NCBI RefSeq assembly: GCF_900103505.1
Contig: NZ_FNIA01000002.1
Span: 62,001 to 126,000, forward strand
Reading direction: 5' to 3'
Length of the DNA: 64,000 bases
Origin: Haloarchaeobius iranensis
Lineage (GTDB): Archaea; Halobacteriota; Halobacteria; Halobacteriales; Natrialbaceae
Shown: piece after piece, positions 1 through 8,288 of the stretch
How positions within the stretch are numbered: the stretch's first letter is position 1
How the letters are laid out: every line of letters starts with the position of its first letter
Program-made: the position numbers and the translations under genes
The notes under the pieces: model-generated
What the model was told of the DNA's origin: nothing
Seen by the model: only the letters and a program-made list of their open reading frames with translations
Database searches by the model: none

Positions 1-1
1 C

Positions 2-139
2 TGCTACGACTCCGACTACCACAGTCGGACGGCCGCGGCCGGCCTGACCGTCGCCGTGTTCCTCACCGGGCCGCCCGGGCTGCTGGCGTACCTGGCGTTC
101 CTGAGTCCGGCCTCGGAAGCGGCAGACTGGCCGAGATGA
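2..139 (+). CDS. C-terminal end of an unidentified membrane protein (partial)
   Basis: The reading frame is open from the window edge to a TGA and encodes about 45 residues. It includes a hydrophobic, Gly/Pro-rich stretch that looks like one membrane helix, followed by a short polar tail. The 35-nt gap to pantoate kinase suggests the two could be cotranscribed. Too little is present to name a family, and the start lies outside the window. Confidence 0.55.
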   Translation, partial: CYDSDYHSRTAAAGLTVAVFLTGPPGLLAYLAFLSPASEAADWPR

Positions 140-174
140 AAACGGATTAAGGCACCCGTCGCGGATGGTGTGCC

Positions 175-1005
175 ATGACCGAGGAGGCACGGGCGTTCGT
201 TCCGGGACACATCACGGGCTTCTTCAGCGCACACCCGGACGACTCCGACCCGACGAAGGCCGGCTCGAGGGGGGCCGGACTGACCCTGACCGACGGCGTC
301 GAGGTGACCGTCCAGCAGGGCAACGGGCCGTCGCTGACGTTGAACGGCGACGCAGTCGAGGTCGAGGCGGTCGACCGGGTGCTCGACGCGCTCTCCGCAC
401 CGGCCGTCGTCGCGGCCGAGACGGAGCTACCACTGGGTTCCGGCTTCGGCGTCTCCGGCGCGCTGGCGCTCGGCACCGCGCTGGCGGCGAACCGCGTCTA
501 TCGTCGGCAGCTCTCCGAGAACGAACTCGTGACCATCGCCCACGGTGCCGACGTACAGGCCGGTTCCGGGCTCGGCGACGTGGTCGCACAGGCGCGGGGC
601 GGTGTCCCCATCCGTCTGGAGCCGGGTGGGCCACAGGACAACCACCTCGACGGAATCCCCGCACGGGCCCGGGTCGAGTACGTCTCCATGGGGGAGCTGT
701 CGACGGAGGACGTGCTCTCGGGCGATACCACGCTGCTCTCCGAAGCCGGGAAACGGGCGCTCTCCCGCGTCGTCGAGGAGCCGACCCTCGCGAGTTTCGT
801 CCACGCGTCGCGGCGGTTCGCCCGCGAGGCGGAACTGCTCACGCCCGCGGTGACCGAGGTCGTCCAGGACGTGCTGGCGGCCGACGGCCAGGCGTCGATG
901 GCGATGCTCGGCGAGACGGTGTTCGCGTTCGGCACCGGTCTCTCCGATGCCGGCTACGAACCGTCGGTGTGTGCGACCCATCCGGCCGGGGCGATGCTGA
1001 AGTGA
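175..1005 (+). CDS. Pantoate kinase (archaeal PoK, GHMP kinase superfamily)
   Basis: Phosphorylates pantoate to 4-phosphopantoate with ATP, the archaeal alternative to bacterial pantothenate synthetase plus pantothenate kinase in CoA synthesis. The 276-residue protein opens with the conserved 'FVPGHITGFF' segment. Its GHMP phosphate-binding loop is PLGSGFGVSGALALG at about residues 86-100, and a second Gly-rich motif, GSGLGDVVAQARGG, follows near 130-143. Length fits the family. Its partner enzyme, phosphopantothenate synthetase, lies two genes downstream on the same strand, as often found in haloarchaea. The ATG was chosen because the family begins just before the PGHITG motif. Confidence 0.93.
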   Translation: MTEEARAFVPGHITGFFSAHPDDSDPTKAGSRGAGLTLTDGVEVTVQQGNGPSLTLNGDAVEVEAVDRVLDALSAPAVVAAETELPLGSGFGVSGALALGTALAANRVYRRQLSENELVTIAHGADVQAGSGLGDVVAQARGGVPIRLEPGGPQDNHLDGIPARARVEYVSMGELSTEDVLSGDTTLLSEAGKRALSRVVEEPTLASFVHASRRFAREAELLTPAVTEVVQDVLAADGQASMAMLGETVFAFGTGLSDAGYEPSVCATHPAGAMLK

Positions 1006-1063
1006 CCCGACACGGCCGACCGCAACCGACGTGCTTTCCTGCCCTGCGGTCCCAGTGCGACCG

Positions 1064-1402
1064 ATGACCGACCAGCGCATCCCTGGCTCCGTCGTCGTCG
1101 CCATCTTCGCGACAGCCCTGCTCGCGCTCGCACTCGCGGCGTTCGGGTTGCTGAACGCGCCGACCCCAGTCCAGTCCGTGCCGCTGTTCATCGTTGGCCT
1201 GCTGTTGCTCGGCCTCGCCAGGGTCACCGCGCTGGGACGGCCCGCAGGCCGAGTCGGGCTGCTGCTCGTCCTGGTTCCGGTCGTCGGCCTCTCGACCTTC
1301 GGGGCGGCCGTCACCGGTGACCCGTCGTTCCTCGTCGGCACCGGTCTCGGCGCGACGGCGTTCGTCTCGCTGGCCGTGACGGGCGAGCACTTCGAATCGT
1401 GA
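1064..1402 (+). CDS. Small hydrophobic membrane protein, unknown function
   Basis: A 112-residue protein that is almost entirely hydrophobic, with about four predicted membrane helices separated by very short loops and no catalytic motif that I recognise. It sits between the two CoA-pathway genes with short spacers (58 nt and 33 nt), so it is probably in the same transcript. Any link to CoA or pantoate metabolism is positional inference only. A GTG 33 nt upstream is an alternative start, but the ATG gives the more typical short polar N terminus. Confidence 0.7.
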   Translation: MTDQRIPGSVVVAIFATALLALALAAFGLLNAPTPVQSVPLFIVGLLLLGLARVTALGRPAGRVGLLLVLVPVVGLSTFGAAVTGDPSFLVGTGLGATAFVSLAVTGEHFES

Positions 1403-1435
1403 GCGTTTTTCACAGTCGGGCGCGGAGTGGCCGCC

Positions 1436-2188
1436 ATGAGCGAACACGTCGACGTGCCCGAGGACCACCCTCGGTACGAGTCGCTGCTGACCAGACACCG
1501 TATCGAGGCCGGTGTCGACAGGGGCATCACCAGCCGACAGGGACTCATCGCACAGGGCCGCGGCGAGGCGTTCGACTACCTCCTCGGCGAGCGGACGACG
1601 GAGTCGGCCGACGAGGCCGAGCGCGTCGCCGCCGCGCACCTCCTGCTCGCGGACCACGCGGTGCTCTCGGTCAACGGGAACGTGGCCGCACTCGCCCCCG
1701 AAGAGACGGTCACACTCGCCGAGGCGACCGGCGCTGACATCGAGGTGAACCTGTTCAACCGCACTGCGGAGCGCATGCAGGCCATCGTCGACCACCTCCG
1801 GGAGCACGGCGCGACCGAGGTCAAGGGACTGGCCGCCGACGCACGCATCCCCGGGCTCTCCCACGAGCGCGGCAAGGTCGACGCCGACGGCATCCACGAC
1901 GCCGACGTGGTGCTCGTCCCGCTGGAGGACGGCGACCGCGCCGAGGCGCTCGCCGCGATGGGCAAGACCGAGCTCGTCGTCGACCTCAACCCCGGCTCGC
2001 GCTCGGCCCGAACGGCAACCGTCCCCATCGTCGACAACATCGTCCGGGCGCTACCGAACATGACGGCGCACGCCCGGGAACTGGCAGACATCGACGAGGC
2101 GACGCTGCGCGAAGTCGTCGAGGACTTCGACGCCGAGCGAGCACTGGACGACGCCGAACGCGAGATTCGGTCCGGGAGCTTCGAGTAG
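1436..2188 (+). CDS. 4-phosphopantoate--beta-alanine ligase (phosphopantothenate synthetase)
   Basis: Condenses 4-phosphopantoate with beta-alanine using ATP to give 4-phosphopantothenate, completing with pantoate kinase the archaeal entry into CoA synthesis. The 250-residue product shows family segments: 'SRYESLLTRHRIEAGV'-like N terminus (PRYESLLTRHRIEAGV here), GITSRQGLIAQGRGEAFDYL, the VNLFNRT strand, and the C-terminal DLNPGSRSARTA and PNMTAHA motifs. No transmembrane segment, so cytosolic. The ATG at 1436 is preferred over an in-frame GTG 9 nt upstream. CoaBC, which acts next in the pathway, is encoded at 25041. Confidence 0.93.
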   Translation: MSEHVDVPEDHPRYESLLTRHRIEAGVDRGITSRQGLIAQGRGEAFDYLLGERTTESADEAERVAAAHLLLADHAVLSVNGNVAALAPEETVTLAEATGADIEVNLFNRTAERMQAIVDHLREHGATEVKGLAADARIPGLSHERGKVDADGIHDADVVLVPLEDGDRAEALAAMGKTELVVDLNPGSRSARTATVPIVDNIVRALPNMTAHARELADIDEATLREVVEDFDAERALDDAEREIRSGSFE

Positions 2189-2538
2189 GTCGCGGGCGTG
2201 GCTTTTCGATGGTTCTGTGAGACGCGACAGGGCCGTTATTCCTGTCCGAAGGTTACACCAGTTGTAAACCTTTCATCACCGGCTCGCGCTGGCGAGACTG
2301 CGCGAGCGCAGCGAGCGCGTCGAGCCGCCAGCGCGCGAGGGACGAGACGCGCAGGGAGCCTGCGACCGAGCACGTCGGGGCTTTCTGGCTGGTATCGGGT
2401 CAAGAGAGTCCCACGACGGACGGGACCTACTCGGTGGTCGCGTCCACCGATGCGACACCATCAACAACACAAGCGATTCCAGACACCACTGCTAGCCGGA
2501 ACCGAACCGCTGAAACGCCAGCCGCCGAACACGGCACC
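2189..2538. other. 350-nt intergenic region with inverted repeats
   Basis: No credible gene. It holds an imperfect palindrome, AAGGTTACA/TGTAAACCTT, at 2249-2272. A GC-rich stretch follows at about 2278-2330, with CGGCTCG and CGAGCCG as potential stem arms around alternating GCGAGCGCAGCGAGCGC sequence. The last 105 nt are open in the endonuclease III frame from a GTG at 2434, but this Thr/Ala/Pro-rich extension does not resemble the family. Confidence 0.5.
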
Positions 2539-3222
2539 ATGGGAACCCCACTGGAACCGCGGTCGGCGCAGGCCGAGGAAGTGGTCGAACGACTGGAGGC
2601 GGAGTATCCGGACTCGACCATCTCGCTTCGCTTCTCGAACCGGCTCGAACTGCTCGTCGCGGTCGTCCTCTCCGCGCAGTGCACCGACGAGCGCGTCAAC
2701 GAGGTCACCGAGCAGCTGTTCGAGAAGTACCAGACCGCCCAGGACTACGCCGCGGCGACCGAGGAACAGCTGGCCGAGGACATCTACGGCATCACGTTCC
2801 ACAACAACAAGGGCGGCTACCTGAAGGGCATCGGCGAGCTTCTCGTCGCGGAGCACGACGGCGAAGTGCCGGACACGATGTCGGCGCTGACCGACCTCCC
2901 CGGGGTCGGGCGCAAGACCGCGAACGTCGTGCTCCAGCACGGGCACGACATCGTCGAGGGCATCGTCGTGGACACGCACGTCCAGCGGCTCTCCCGGCGG
3001 CTCGGGCTGGCCGAGGCCGAGCGTCCGGCGACCATCGAGCCGGAGCTGCAGGAGGTCGTCCCCCGGGACAAGTGGCAGCAGTTCACCCACCTGCTCATCG
3101 ACCACGGGCGGGCGGTCTGTGGGGCGCGCTCGGCCGACTGCGACGGCTGCGAGCTCGCGGACATCTGCCCGTCAGAGAAGGGCGACTCGGCGGTCGACCT
3201 CGCGTCGGGCGAGCCCTGGTGA
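2539..3222 (+). CDS. nth: Endonuclease III (DNA glycosylase/AP lyase)
   Basis: Bifunctional base-excision repair enzyme that removes oxidised pyrimidines and cleaves the abasic site. The 227-residue protein has the helix-hairpin-helix LPGVGRKTA at about 120-128 with the catalytic lysine (K126). The catalytic aspartate is in VDTHVQR (D145). A C-terminal [4Fe-4S] motif C-x6-C-x2-C-x5-C spans C194, C201, C204 and C210. All key residues are present. The start at 2539 matches the family N terminus; upstream in-frame codons exist but encode a non-conserved tail. The next gene is convergent. Confidence 0.95.
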   Translation: MGTPLEPRSAQAEEVVERLEAEYPDSTISLRFSNRLELLVAVVLSAQCTDERVNEVTEQLFEKYQTAQDYAAATEEQLAEDIYGITFHNNKGGYLKGIGELLVAEHDGEVPDTMSALTDLPGVGRKTANVVLQHGHDIVEGIVVDTHVQRLSRRLGLAEAERPATIEPELQEVVPRDKWQQFTHLLIDHGRAVCGARSADCDGCELADICPSEKGDSAVDLASGEPW

Positions 3223-3225
3223 GGC

Positions 3226-3708
3226 TCAGAGGAGCTGGTAGAGGACGACGTAGCGCATGATGCCGACGACGTAGGCCAGTAGCCAGAACATGACGTAGCC
3301 GAAGACCCCGACGCGGAGGCGGAACCGCCACGCGGGCATGTTCTCGTGTATCTCGTCCAGCGCGATATCCTGGTCCGGGTCCGCGTAGAGGTTGTGCCGA
3401 CGCTTTGCCTGCAGGATGTGGTAGATACCGGTCAGCGCAAAGAGCAGGAGGGCGTACGCCTGGAGGCCGAGGAACGCGTGCAGCGCGGCCAGCCCGCCGA
3501 GCTGGTCGAGCAGCCGGGGGCCCATCCACGCGACGACCGGGACGGTGTTCAGGACCAGCCCGGTCACGATGAACTTCAGGTGGTAGACGAGCGTGTCCCA
3601 CGTGACGACTTCCGTGTCGATCATGATCCACGCGCCGTAGAGGTAGAAGGGGAAGCTCGCGGAGACCATGGTCAGCGCGACCGTGGCGACGGTGAGGTCC
3701 TCGACCAT
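3226..3708 (-). CDS. Haloarchaeal four-helix membrane protein near the bc complex
   Basis: A 160-residue protein with about four membrane helices. Histidines lie in or near helices (VYHLKF, ALHAFLG, IYHIL), a pattern that could suit haem binding, but this is speculation. From memory it belongs to one of the haloarchaea-only families of unknown function (DUF7321 type) that recur beside cytochrome bc genes; I could not check this. It is divergent from the next gene, with a TATA-like CCTTTTAACG about 30 nt upstream of the ATG, so the mRNA may be leaderless. Confidence 0.75.
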   Translation of the reverse strand: MVEDLTVATVALTMVSASFPFYLYGAWIMIDTEVVTWDTLVYHLKFIVTGLVLNTVPVVAWMGPRLLDQLGGLAALHAFLGLQAYALLLFALTGIYHILQAKRRHNLYADPDQDIALDEIHENMPAWRFRLRVGVFGYVMFWLLAYVVGIMRYVVLYQLL

Positions 3709-3804
3709 GCGCGGACCTCCGTCTCGCGCCGCGTTAAAAGGTCGGAATCCGGTCCGGGCCGGACGTCGGAAAGCGTTTACAGGTTCGGGACCAACGTCGG
3801 GGTA

Positions 3805-4713
3805 ATGACCGACGCTGGACCGTCCCGGTCCGAGGGCGAGGACGAGCAGGCCAGCTGGGACCAGGCCGCCGGCTCGACGTCCGAAGAGAGGACCGAGCGG
3901 ACTGGCACCGTCGAGCCGTCGGACGCGGGCGAGACGGCCGACGCGGACGCGCTCTCCGACGAGGAGCTCCGCCGGCAGGTCGAGGAGAAGTACGACTTCG
4001 ACGACTTCGGCCCGGCCGAGATGGCGGAGATGAGCTACGAGGAGTGGGACGCCGCGTTCGACCCCGAGACGTGGATCGTCGGCGAGGAGCTGCTCGACCG
4101 CGTCGAGCAGGACCTCAACGCACAGATCGCCAGCCGGGACGTGTTCGCCGTCATCGAGCGCGTCACGTACGAGGGCGAGGAGGTCCTGCTCGCGTACTCC
4201 GACGAGGGGTACGCGATGGTGTTCCCCGACGGCTCCATCGACGGCTTCGGGACCGTCCTCCGGGACGTCAAGCCGACCGTCGCCCTCTGCTCGATGGACG
4301 AGTACGAGCCCACGGAGCCGCCCGCCGAGGCGGTGCTGCCACACCCCGACGAGATTCCGGAGGGGAGCGGCCAGCTCGGCAACAACATGCTCCAGATCGT
4401 CGCGGCCTCGCTGCTGGTCGCGGCGCTCGGGCTCGTCGCCGGTGCGTTCTTCGCGACCAGCGGGTCCGGCGACGCCCTCGCCCGCGGGATCATGATCGTG
4501 ATGGCGATGGTGTTCGCTCTCGCTGGCCTCGCGCTGTTCCTGACCGTGGCCAACGCCAGACTCTCGGACCGGTTCCGGGCGGAGGAGTACCGCAACCGGC
4601 TTCGAGCCATCGGTCTCGAGGACGGCGAGCGGCCGTCGTTCCTCCCGGTCGAGCCGGAGGGCGACCCCCGCGATTCCGCGGGCGTGGACGACACGGCCGA
4701 CTCCGAATCGTAG
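3805..4713 (+). CDS. Acidic haloarchaeal protein with two C-terminal membrane helices
   Basis: A 302-residue protein. The first roughly 75 residues are low-complexity and acidic. A conserved soluble domain follows at about 75-190 (YDFDDFGPAEMAEMSYEEW onward), then two hydrophobic helices at about 195-250 and a charged tail. No catalytic motif is visible. From memory it matches a haloarchaea-specific family (DUF7319 type) found at the head of bc-complex operons. It lies 57 nt before the halocyanin gene, suggesting a role in assembly or regulation of that complex, by position only. A TATA-like GCGTTTACA lies about 25-30 nt upstream of the ATG. Confidence 0.75.
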   Translation: MTDAGPSRSEGEDEQASWDQAAGSTSEERTERTGTVEPSDAGETADADALSDEELRRQVEEKYDFDDFGPAEMAEMSYEEWDAAFDPETWIVGEELLDRVEQDLNAQIASRDVFAVIERVTYEGEEVLLAYSDEGYAMVFPDGSIDGFGTVLRDVKPTVALCSMDEYEPTEPPAEAVLPHPDEIPEGSGQLGNNMLQIVAASLLVAALGLVAGAFFATSGSGDALARGIMIVMAMVFALAGLALFLTVANARLSDRFRAEEYRNRLRAIGLEDGERPSFLPVEPEGDPRDSAGVDDTADSES

Positions 4714-4735
4714 GCGCTGTGACCCTTGCATCGGT

Positions 4736-4751
4736 GGGTTTAAGCAAACCC
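4736..4751 (+). promoter_or_regulatory. TATA-overlapping perfect inverted repeat before the bc operon
   Basis: GGGTTT-AAGC-AAACCC is a perfect 6-bp inverted repeat with a 4-nt spacer. Its centre, GTTTAAGC, sits where the TATA box of the halocyanin gene would be (about 30 nt before the ATG at 4771). A repressor bound here would block TBP; alternatively it is a terminator-like hairpin of the preceding gene, though no T-run follows. Confidence 0.45.
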
Positions 4752-4770
4752 AATCCTGACCATCGTATGT

Positions 4771-5427
4771 ATGAATAGGCGGGACTTTCTGATGGCTGCC
4801 AGCGGCGTTGCCGGCGGCGCTGGAGCCGCGAGTGCGGCCGCCGCCGCCCAGGAGGAGACAGGGTCGTCCGGCTCGTTCGGCATCCAGGAGGGTAACAACT
4901 CCTCGGACAACGGCACGACGAACGGCACGACCGCTGCTCCTGGCGGCGGTGGCGGCGGAACAGCGACCGTCGCCGTCGGCCCGAACGGCGACTACGTGTA
5001 CACACCGGGGACGGAGGAACCCCTCTACATTTCGCCCGGCACGACGGTGACGTTCGAGTGGGAGTCGGACAACCACAACATCAACCCGACGTCGGTGCCG
5101 GAAGGTGCGTCCTGGGAGGGCCACATGCCCACCGAGAACACCGGGTTCACGTACGAACACACGTTCGAGACCCTCGGCACGTACGAGTACCAGTGTGACC
5201 CCCACGCCGGCCTCGGCATGAAGGCCACCATCATCGTCAACGAGTCCGGCCAGGCACCGGGCGGCGAAGGTGGCGGCGAGGTCGACCCCGAGCACATGGG
5301 TGTGCCGATCCAGGCTCACTGGGTCGGTATCGCGACCATCCTGGCCATCATGAGCTCGCTGATGTTCACGTTCTACGTGCTCAAGTACGGCGAGTCCGCA
5401 CACAGCAGCAGCCCAGGGAGGGACTGA
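4771..5427 (+). CDS. Membrane-anchored halocyanin (type I blue copper protein) of the bc operon
   Basis: Electron carrier outside the membrane, likely taking electrons from the Rieske protein encoded downstream. The 218-residue precursor has an N-terminal Tat signal (RRDFLMAASG). An Asn/Gly-rich linker follows, then a plastocyanin-like domain at about 64-157 with copper ligands His102, Cys142, His145 and Met150. A C-terminal helix near 178-200 anchors it. The family usually carries a lipobox or one signal anchor; here both a Tat signal and a C-terminal helix are seen. It is the first gene of a tight run ending at 8880. A close paralogue lies at 16093. Confidence 0.93.
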   Translation: MNRRDFLMAASGVAGGAGAASAAAAAQEETGSSGSFGIQEGNNSSDNGTTNGTTAAPGGGGGGTATVAVGPNGDYVYTPGTEEPLYISPGTTVTFEWESDNHNINPTSVPEGASWEGHMPTENTGFTYEHTFETLGTYEYQCDPHAGLGMKATIIVNESGQAPGGEGGGEVDPEHMGVPIQAHWVGIATILAIMSSLMFTFYVLKYGESAHSSSPGRD

Positions 5428-5430
5428 CAA

Positions 5431-5820
5431 ATGTCCACGAAAGGAAGCAACTACGGTGACATCCACCGATACGAACCGGCCAGAGAGAGCACCGCCGCAG
5501 CAGTCGCCATCGTCCTGCTGACCGTCATCGAGGTCGTCTTCGTCGGCCTGTTCACCTACGGCCTCGTCAACGGCTGGGGCCTGAGCGGCGAGGGGAACAT
5601 GTACCTCGGGTTCCTGCTCGCGATCATCTTCATCGACCTCGCGTTCATCCTCCTGCTCTACCGCAAGGAGTTCCTGCCTGACGTGATGATCGTCAAGAAG
5701 CGCCGTCGGAAGTGGGAAGACCTCTACATCCGCGAGGAGGACGTCGACGGGGCGGAGCTCGGAGACGCCAGCGCGCTCGACACACTCAAACGTGCGGTCT
5801 ACCCCTACTACAAGAGATAA
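5431..5820 (+). CDS. Two-helix membrane protein of the bc operon
   Basis: A 129-residue protein with two long hydrophobic helices at about 22-45 and 57-77, then a basic patch (KKRRRKWEDLY) and a soluble C-terminal tail. It begins 3 nt after the halocyanin stop and ends 2 nt before the Rieske start, so it is translationally linked to both. No enzymatic motif. It probably is a haloarchaea-specific subunit or assembly factor of the bc complex (DUF7318 type from memory). Confidence 0.8.
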   Translation: MSTKGSNYGDIHRYEPARESTAAAVAIVLLTVIEVVFVGLFTYGLVNGWGLSGEGNMYLGFLLAIIFIDLAFILLLYRKEFLPDVMIVKKRRRKWEDLYIREEDVDGAELGDASALDTLKRAVYPYYKR

Positions 5821-5822
5821 CC

Positions 5823-6704
5823 ATGCCAGTAGACGAAGATAAATATCCGGTCGAATCGGACCGCCGTCGCTTCGTGAAGGGCGTCGTCGGTGGCGCATCG
5901 CTCGCCGGCATCGCCACAGCGGGCGCAGCGGCCGTCAACAGCACGACGTCGTCCAGCGGCGGTGGCGGTGGTTCGGTCACGTTCCGCGCCATCGAGAACA
6001 CCGACGGGCCCGCACCGCGCGGGATGCCCCAGATCCCCATCGAACTCGAGGAGATCCCCGGCGAGGACGACGCCTACATCAAGGGTCGCTGGCCCGAGGT
6101 CAGCGAGGTCGAAGAGCAGGGGAAGACGATCAAGGTCGCGCGGGAGGACATCGCGGGCGAGACGTACTCCTCGGAGTGGTTCCAGTACTGTGGAGTACAG
6201 ACCTACCCTGGCGTCTACCCCGACGCCACCGAGGAGAACTCGGACCTGACCAACTACTTCCGCTACAACGGCAACTCGAAGTTCACGTGGCAGAACGAGG
6301 AGGTCAGCGGCGGGCAGAAGATGAAGCTGAGCCACTTCTCGGACTACGAGACGTGGGGCAACGGTATCGGGACCGCCGGCATCGGCAAGCCCGCCAGTGG
6401 TAGCTGGCGCTCCGAGGGACTCGAACCCTCCGAGACGATGGCGATCGAGGTCATCCGTTCGAGCCGCATCGAGGAGGCTGCCCAAGACAACGAGTGGCTG
6501 GCCCAGACGACCGACAGCGGCGTCATGGCCCACCTGAACAAGTGTACGCACTTCTGCTGCGTGCCGGCGTTCAAGGGCCAGGCTGGCGCGGAGAGTTTCG
6601 GTGCAGCGGACGCCGTCTACTGCCAGTGCCACCAGTCGGTATACGACCCGTTCAACATCATCAGCACGAACTTCGTGGCCCTGCCGCGGCCGGCGAGGGA
6701 CTGA
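5823..6704 (+). CDS. Rieske iron-sulfur protein of the cytochrome bc complex
   Basis: Carries the [2Fe-2S] cluster that takes electrons from quinol. The 293-residue protein has a Tat-type N terminus (DRRRFVKGVVGG) serving as signal anchor. The Rieske boxes are near the C terminus: C241-T-H243-F-C-C246 and C267-Q-C269-H270. C241, H243, C267 and H270 fit as cluster ligands, and C246 with C269 as the usual disulfide. Box II lacks the common Gly-Ser after His (HQS here). The domain between signal and cluster is larger than in bacterial homologues, typical of haloarchaea. Confidence 0.93.
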   Translation: MPVDEDKYPVESDRRRFVKGVVGGASLAGIATAGAAAVNSTTSSSGGGGGSVTFRAIENTDGPAPRGMPQIPIELEEIPGEDDAYIKGRWPEVSEVEEQGKTIKVAREDIAGETYSSEWFQYCGVQTYPGVYPDATEENSDLTNYFRYNGNSKFTWQNEEVSGGQKMKLSHFSDYETWGNGIGTAGIGKPASGSWRSEGLEPSETMAIEVIRSSRIEEAAQDNEWLAQTTDSGVMAHLNKCTHFCCVPAFKGQAGAESFGAADAVYCQCHQSVYDPFNIISTNFVALPRPARD

Positions 6705-6708
6705 CACC

Positions 6709-7503
6709 ATGAGCCTGCAAAAGAAAGACGAATACGACCATCAGGGGTGGATGAAGACGAAGGACCTCACCCCCGTCGAGAAGACGTATCTGCTGACGCT
6801 CATCTGGCTCGACAAGCGGCTCCGGATCGTCGACTACCTCGAGCTGCTGGAGGACCTCTACTACAAGGTCAACCTCCAGATGCCCAAGAGCCACACCGAG
6901 CAGTACAACCTCGACAACAAGTTCTGGTACTGGTACCCGCTGTACGCGCTCGGGTCGTTCTCCACGATAGCGTACGTGGTGGCGGCTATCTCGGGCGCAC
7001 TGCTCGGGTTCTACTACTCCCCGTCGACCGCGGGGGACCCGTCGGCGGCGTACAACCAGATCGTGTTCATCATGCAGGACCTGAACTTCGGGTTCATGCT
7101 CCGGTCGCTCCATCGCTGGTCCGCACAGGTGATGGTCGCGGCCGTGTTCCTGCACATGCTCCGTGTGTACTTCACCGGCGCGTACAAGGAGCCCCGCGAG
7201 CTGAACTGGATACTCGGCATCATCCTCATCTCGCTGACGATGGTGTTCGGGTACACGGGCTACCTGCTCCCGTGGGACCAGCTCGCGTTCTGGGCCGGCC
7301 AGATCGGCGTCGAGATGTCGCTCTCGATCCCGCTCGCCGGTGAGTGGGTCGCGCAGCTCATCTTCGGCGGCTTCACCCTGACGCAGTCGACGCTGCAACG
7401 GATGTACATCCTGCACGTGTTCGTCCTGCCGTTCGTGGTGACGACGCTGATCGCACTGCACATCGGCATCGTCTGGATGCAGGGTATCGCGGAACCGCAC
7501 TAA
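6709..7503 (+). CDS. petB: Cytochrome b, N-terminal (b6-like) subunit
   Basis: Haem-bearing membrane subunit that oxidises quinol in the bc complex. The 264-residue protein corresponds to the four-helix b6 half. Haem ligands are H135/H149 (spacing 14) and H236/H251 (spacing 15). The second spacing matches cytochrome b6 rather than mitochondrial cytochrome b. GYTGYLLPWDQ is also the b6-type loop. There is no cysteine in the protein, so no thioether-linked extra haem as in b6f. The gene is 4 nt after the Rieske gene and 2 nt before the subunit IV-like gene. A roughly 70-residue hydrophilic N-terminal extension is present. Confidence 0.93.
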   Translation: MSLQKKDEYDHQGWMKTKDLTPVEKTYLLTLIWLDKRLRIVDYLELLEDLYYKVNLQMPKSHTEQYNLDNKFWYWYPLYALGSFSTIAYVVAAISGALLGFYYSPSTAGDPSAAYNQIVFIMQDLNFGFMLRSLHRWSAQVMVAAVFLHMLRVYFTGAYKEPRELNWILGIILISLTMVFGYTGYLLPWDQLAFWAGQIGVEMSLSIPLAGEWVAQLIFGGFTLTQSTLQRMYILHVFVLPFVVTTLIALHIGIVWMQGIAEPH

Positions 7504-7505
7504 CC

Positions 7506-8270
7506 ATGGCAGAAGACAACGACTCCGAACCGATCGCGGACGGCAGCGGTACCGGTATCGTCGCGCCGGACGACGAGACCCCCACGTGGAGCGAGCGCAA
7601 GGAGCGCACACAGGGGCTCTCCCGGCTGACCTACGAGTACTTCGAGCGGGCACGCCGCGAGGACCAGGACCTCCGGATGGAGTCCGACTACGTCGAGCGT
7701 GACGTGCTCGGCTTCCCGGCGTGGCCACACGAGATGATACGGAACTTCGCGTTGACGAGCTTCTTCGTGGGGCTCATCCTGTTCCTCTCGGCCACGCTCC
7801 CGCCACACATCGGCCCGCCGGCGGACCCGTCCACGACGCCGGCGATCATCCTGCCCGACTGGTACCTCTACTGGTCGTTCGGCCTGCTGAAGCTCGGCCC
7901 GCTCAACCCCGAGCTGTCCATCCTGGGCGGCGAGAAGCTGATGGCCGACCGGACGTACGGTGTCGTCGCGAACATCGTCGTCGTCGGCTTCATCGCGATG
8001 GTGCCGTTCCTCAACAAGGGGAGCGCGCGCCGTCCCGTCGAGCAGCCGTTCTGGGCCGGTATCGGCGTCATGGGTGTCGCGTTCGCGTTCACCATCGCCG
8101 CGCTGTCGGTCAAGAACCTGCTCCCGATGGACTCCCACCTGCTGTTCGACCTGACGTTCCTCATCCCGCCCGTGCTGGGACTCATCTCCTACACGGTGTT
8201 CCGGGCGATGCAGGAGGGCTACATGTACAGCCTGAACCGCCGGTACTACCGCCTCCGGCCGCCGAAGTAA
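7506..8270 (+). CDS. petD: Cytochrome b, C-terminal (subunit IV-like) subunit
   Basis: Second half of the split cytochrome b, completing the quinol-oxidation site. The 254-residue protein has a polar, acidic N-terminal region of about 75 residues and four or more membrane helices. The Qo-site motif reads P117-D-W-Y instead of the usual PEWY, within ILPDWYLYW. PDWY occurs in some bc complexes and keeps the acidic side chain. The C terminus is basic (RRYYRLRPPK). Its position right behind the b6-like gene mirrors the petBD order of b6f operons. Confidence 0.92.
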   Translation: MAEDNDSEPIADGSGTGIVAPDDETPTWSERKERTQGLSRLTYEYFERARREDQDLRMESDYVERDVLGFPAWPHEMIRNFALTSFFVGLILFLSATLPPHIGPPADPSTTPAIILPDWYLYWSFGLLKLGPLNPELSILGGEKLMADRTYGVVANIVVVGFIAMVPFLNKGSARRPVEQPFWAGIGVMGVAFAFTIAALSVKNLLPMDSHLLFDLTFLIPPVLGLISYTVFRAMQEGYMYSLNRRYYRLRPPK

Positions 8271-8288
8271 ACCACCCTATCTCCTCTC

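Noticed and set aside
3226-5898. Long antisense open frame (about 890 codons) across the bc operon, minus strand
   Set aside because: Only its first 160 codons from the 3' end (the gene at 3226-3708) have family-like composition. The rest is a mirror of the plus-strand genes caused by GC-rich third positions.
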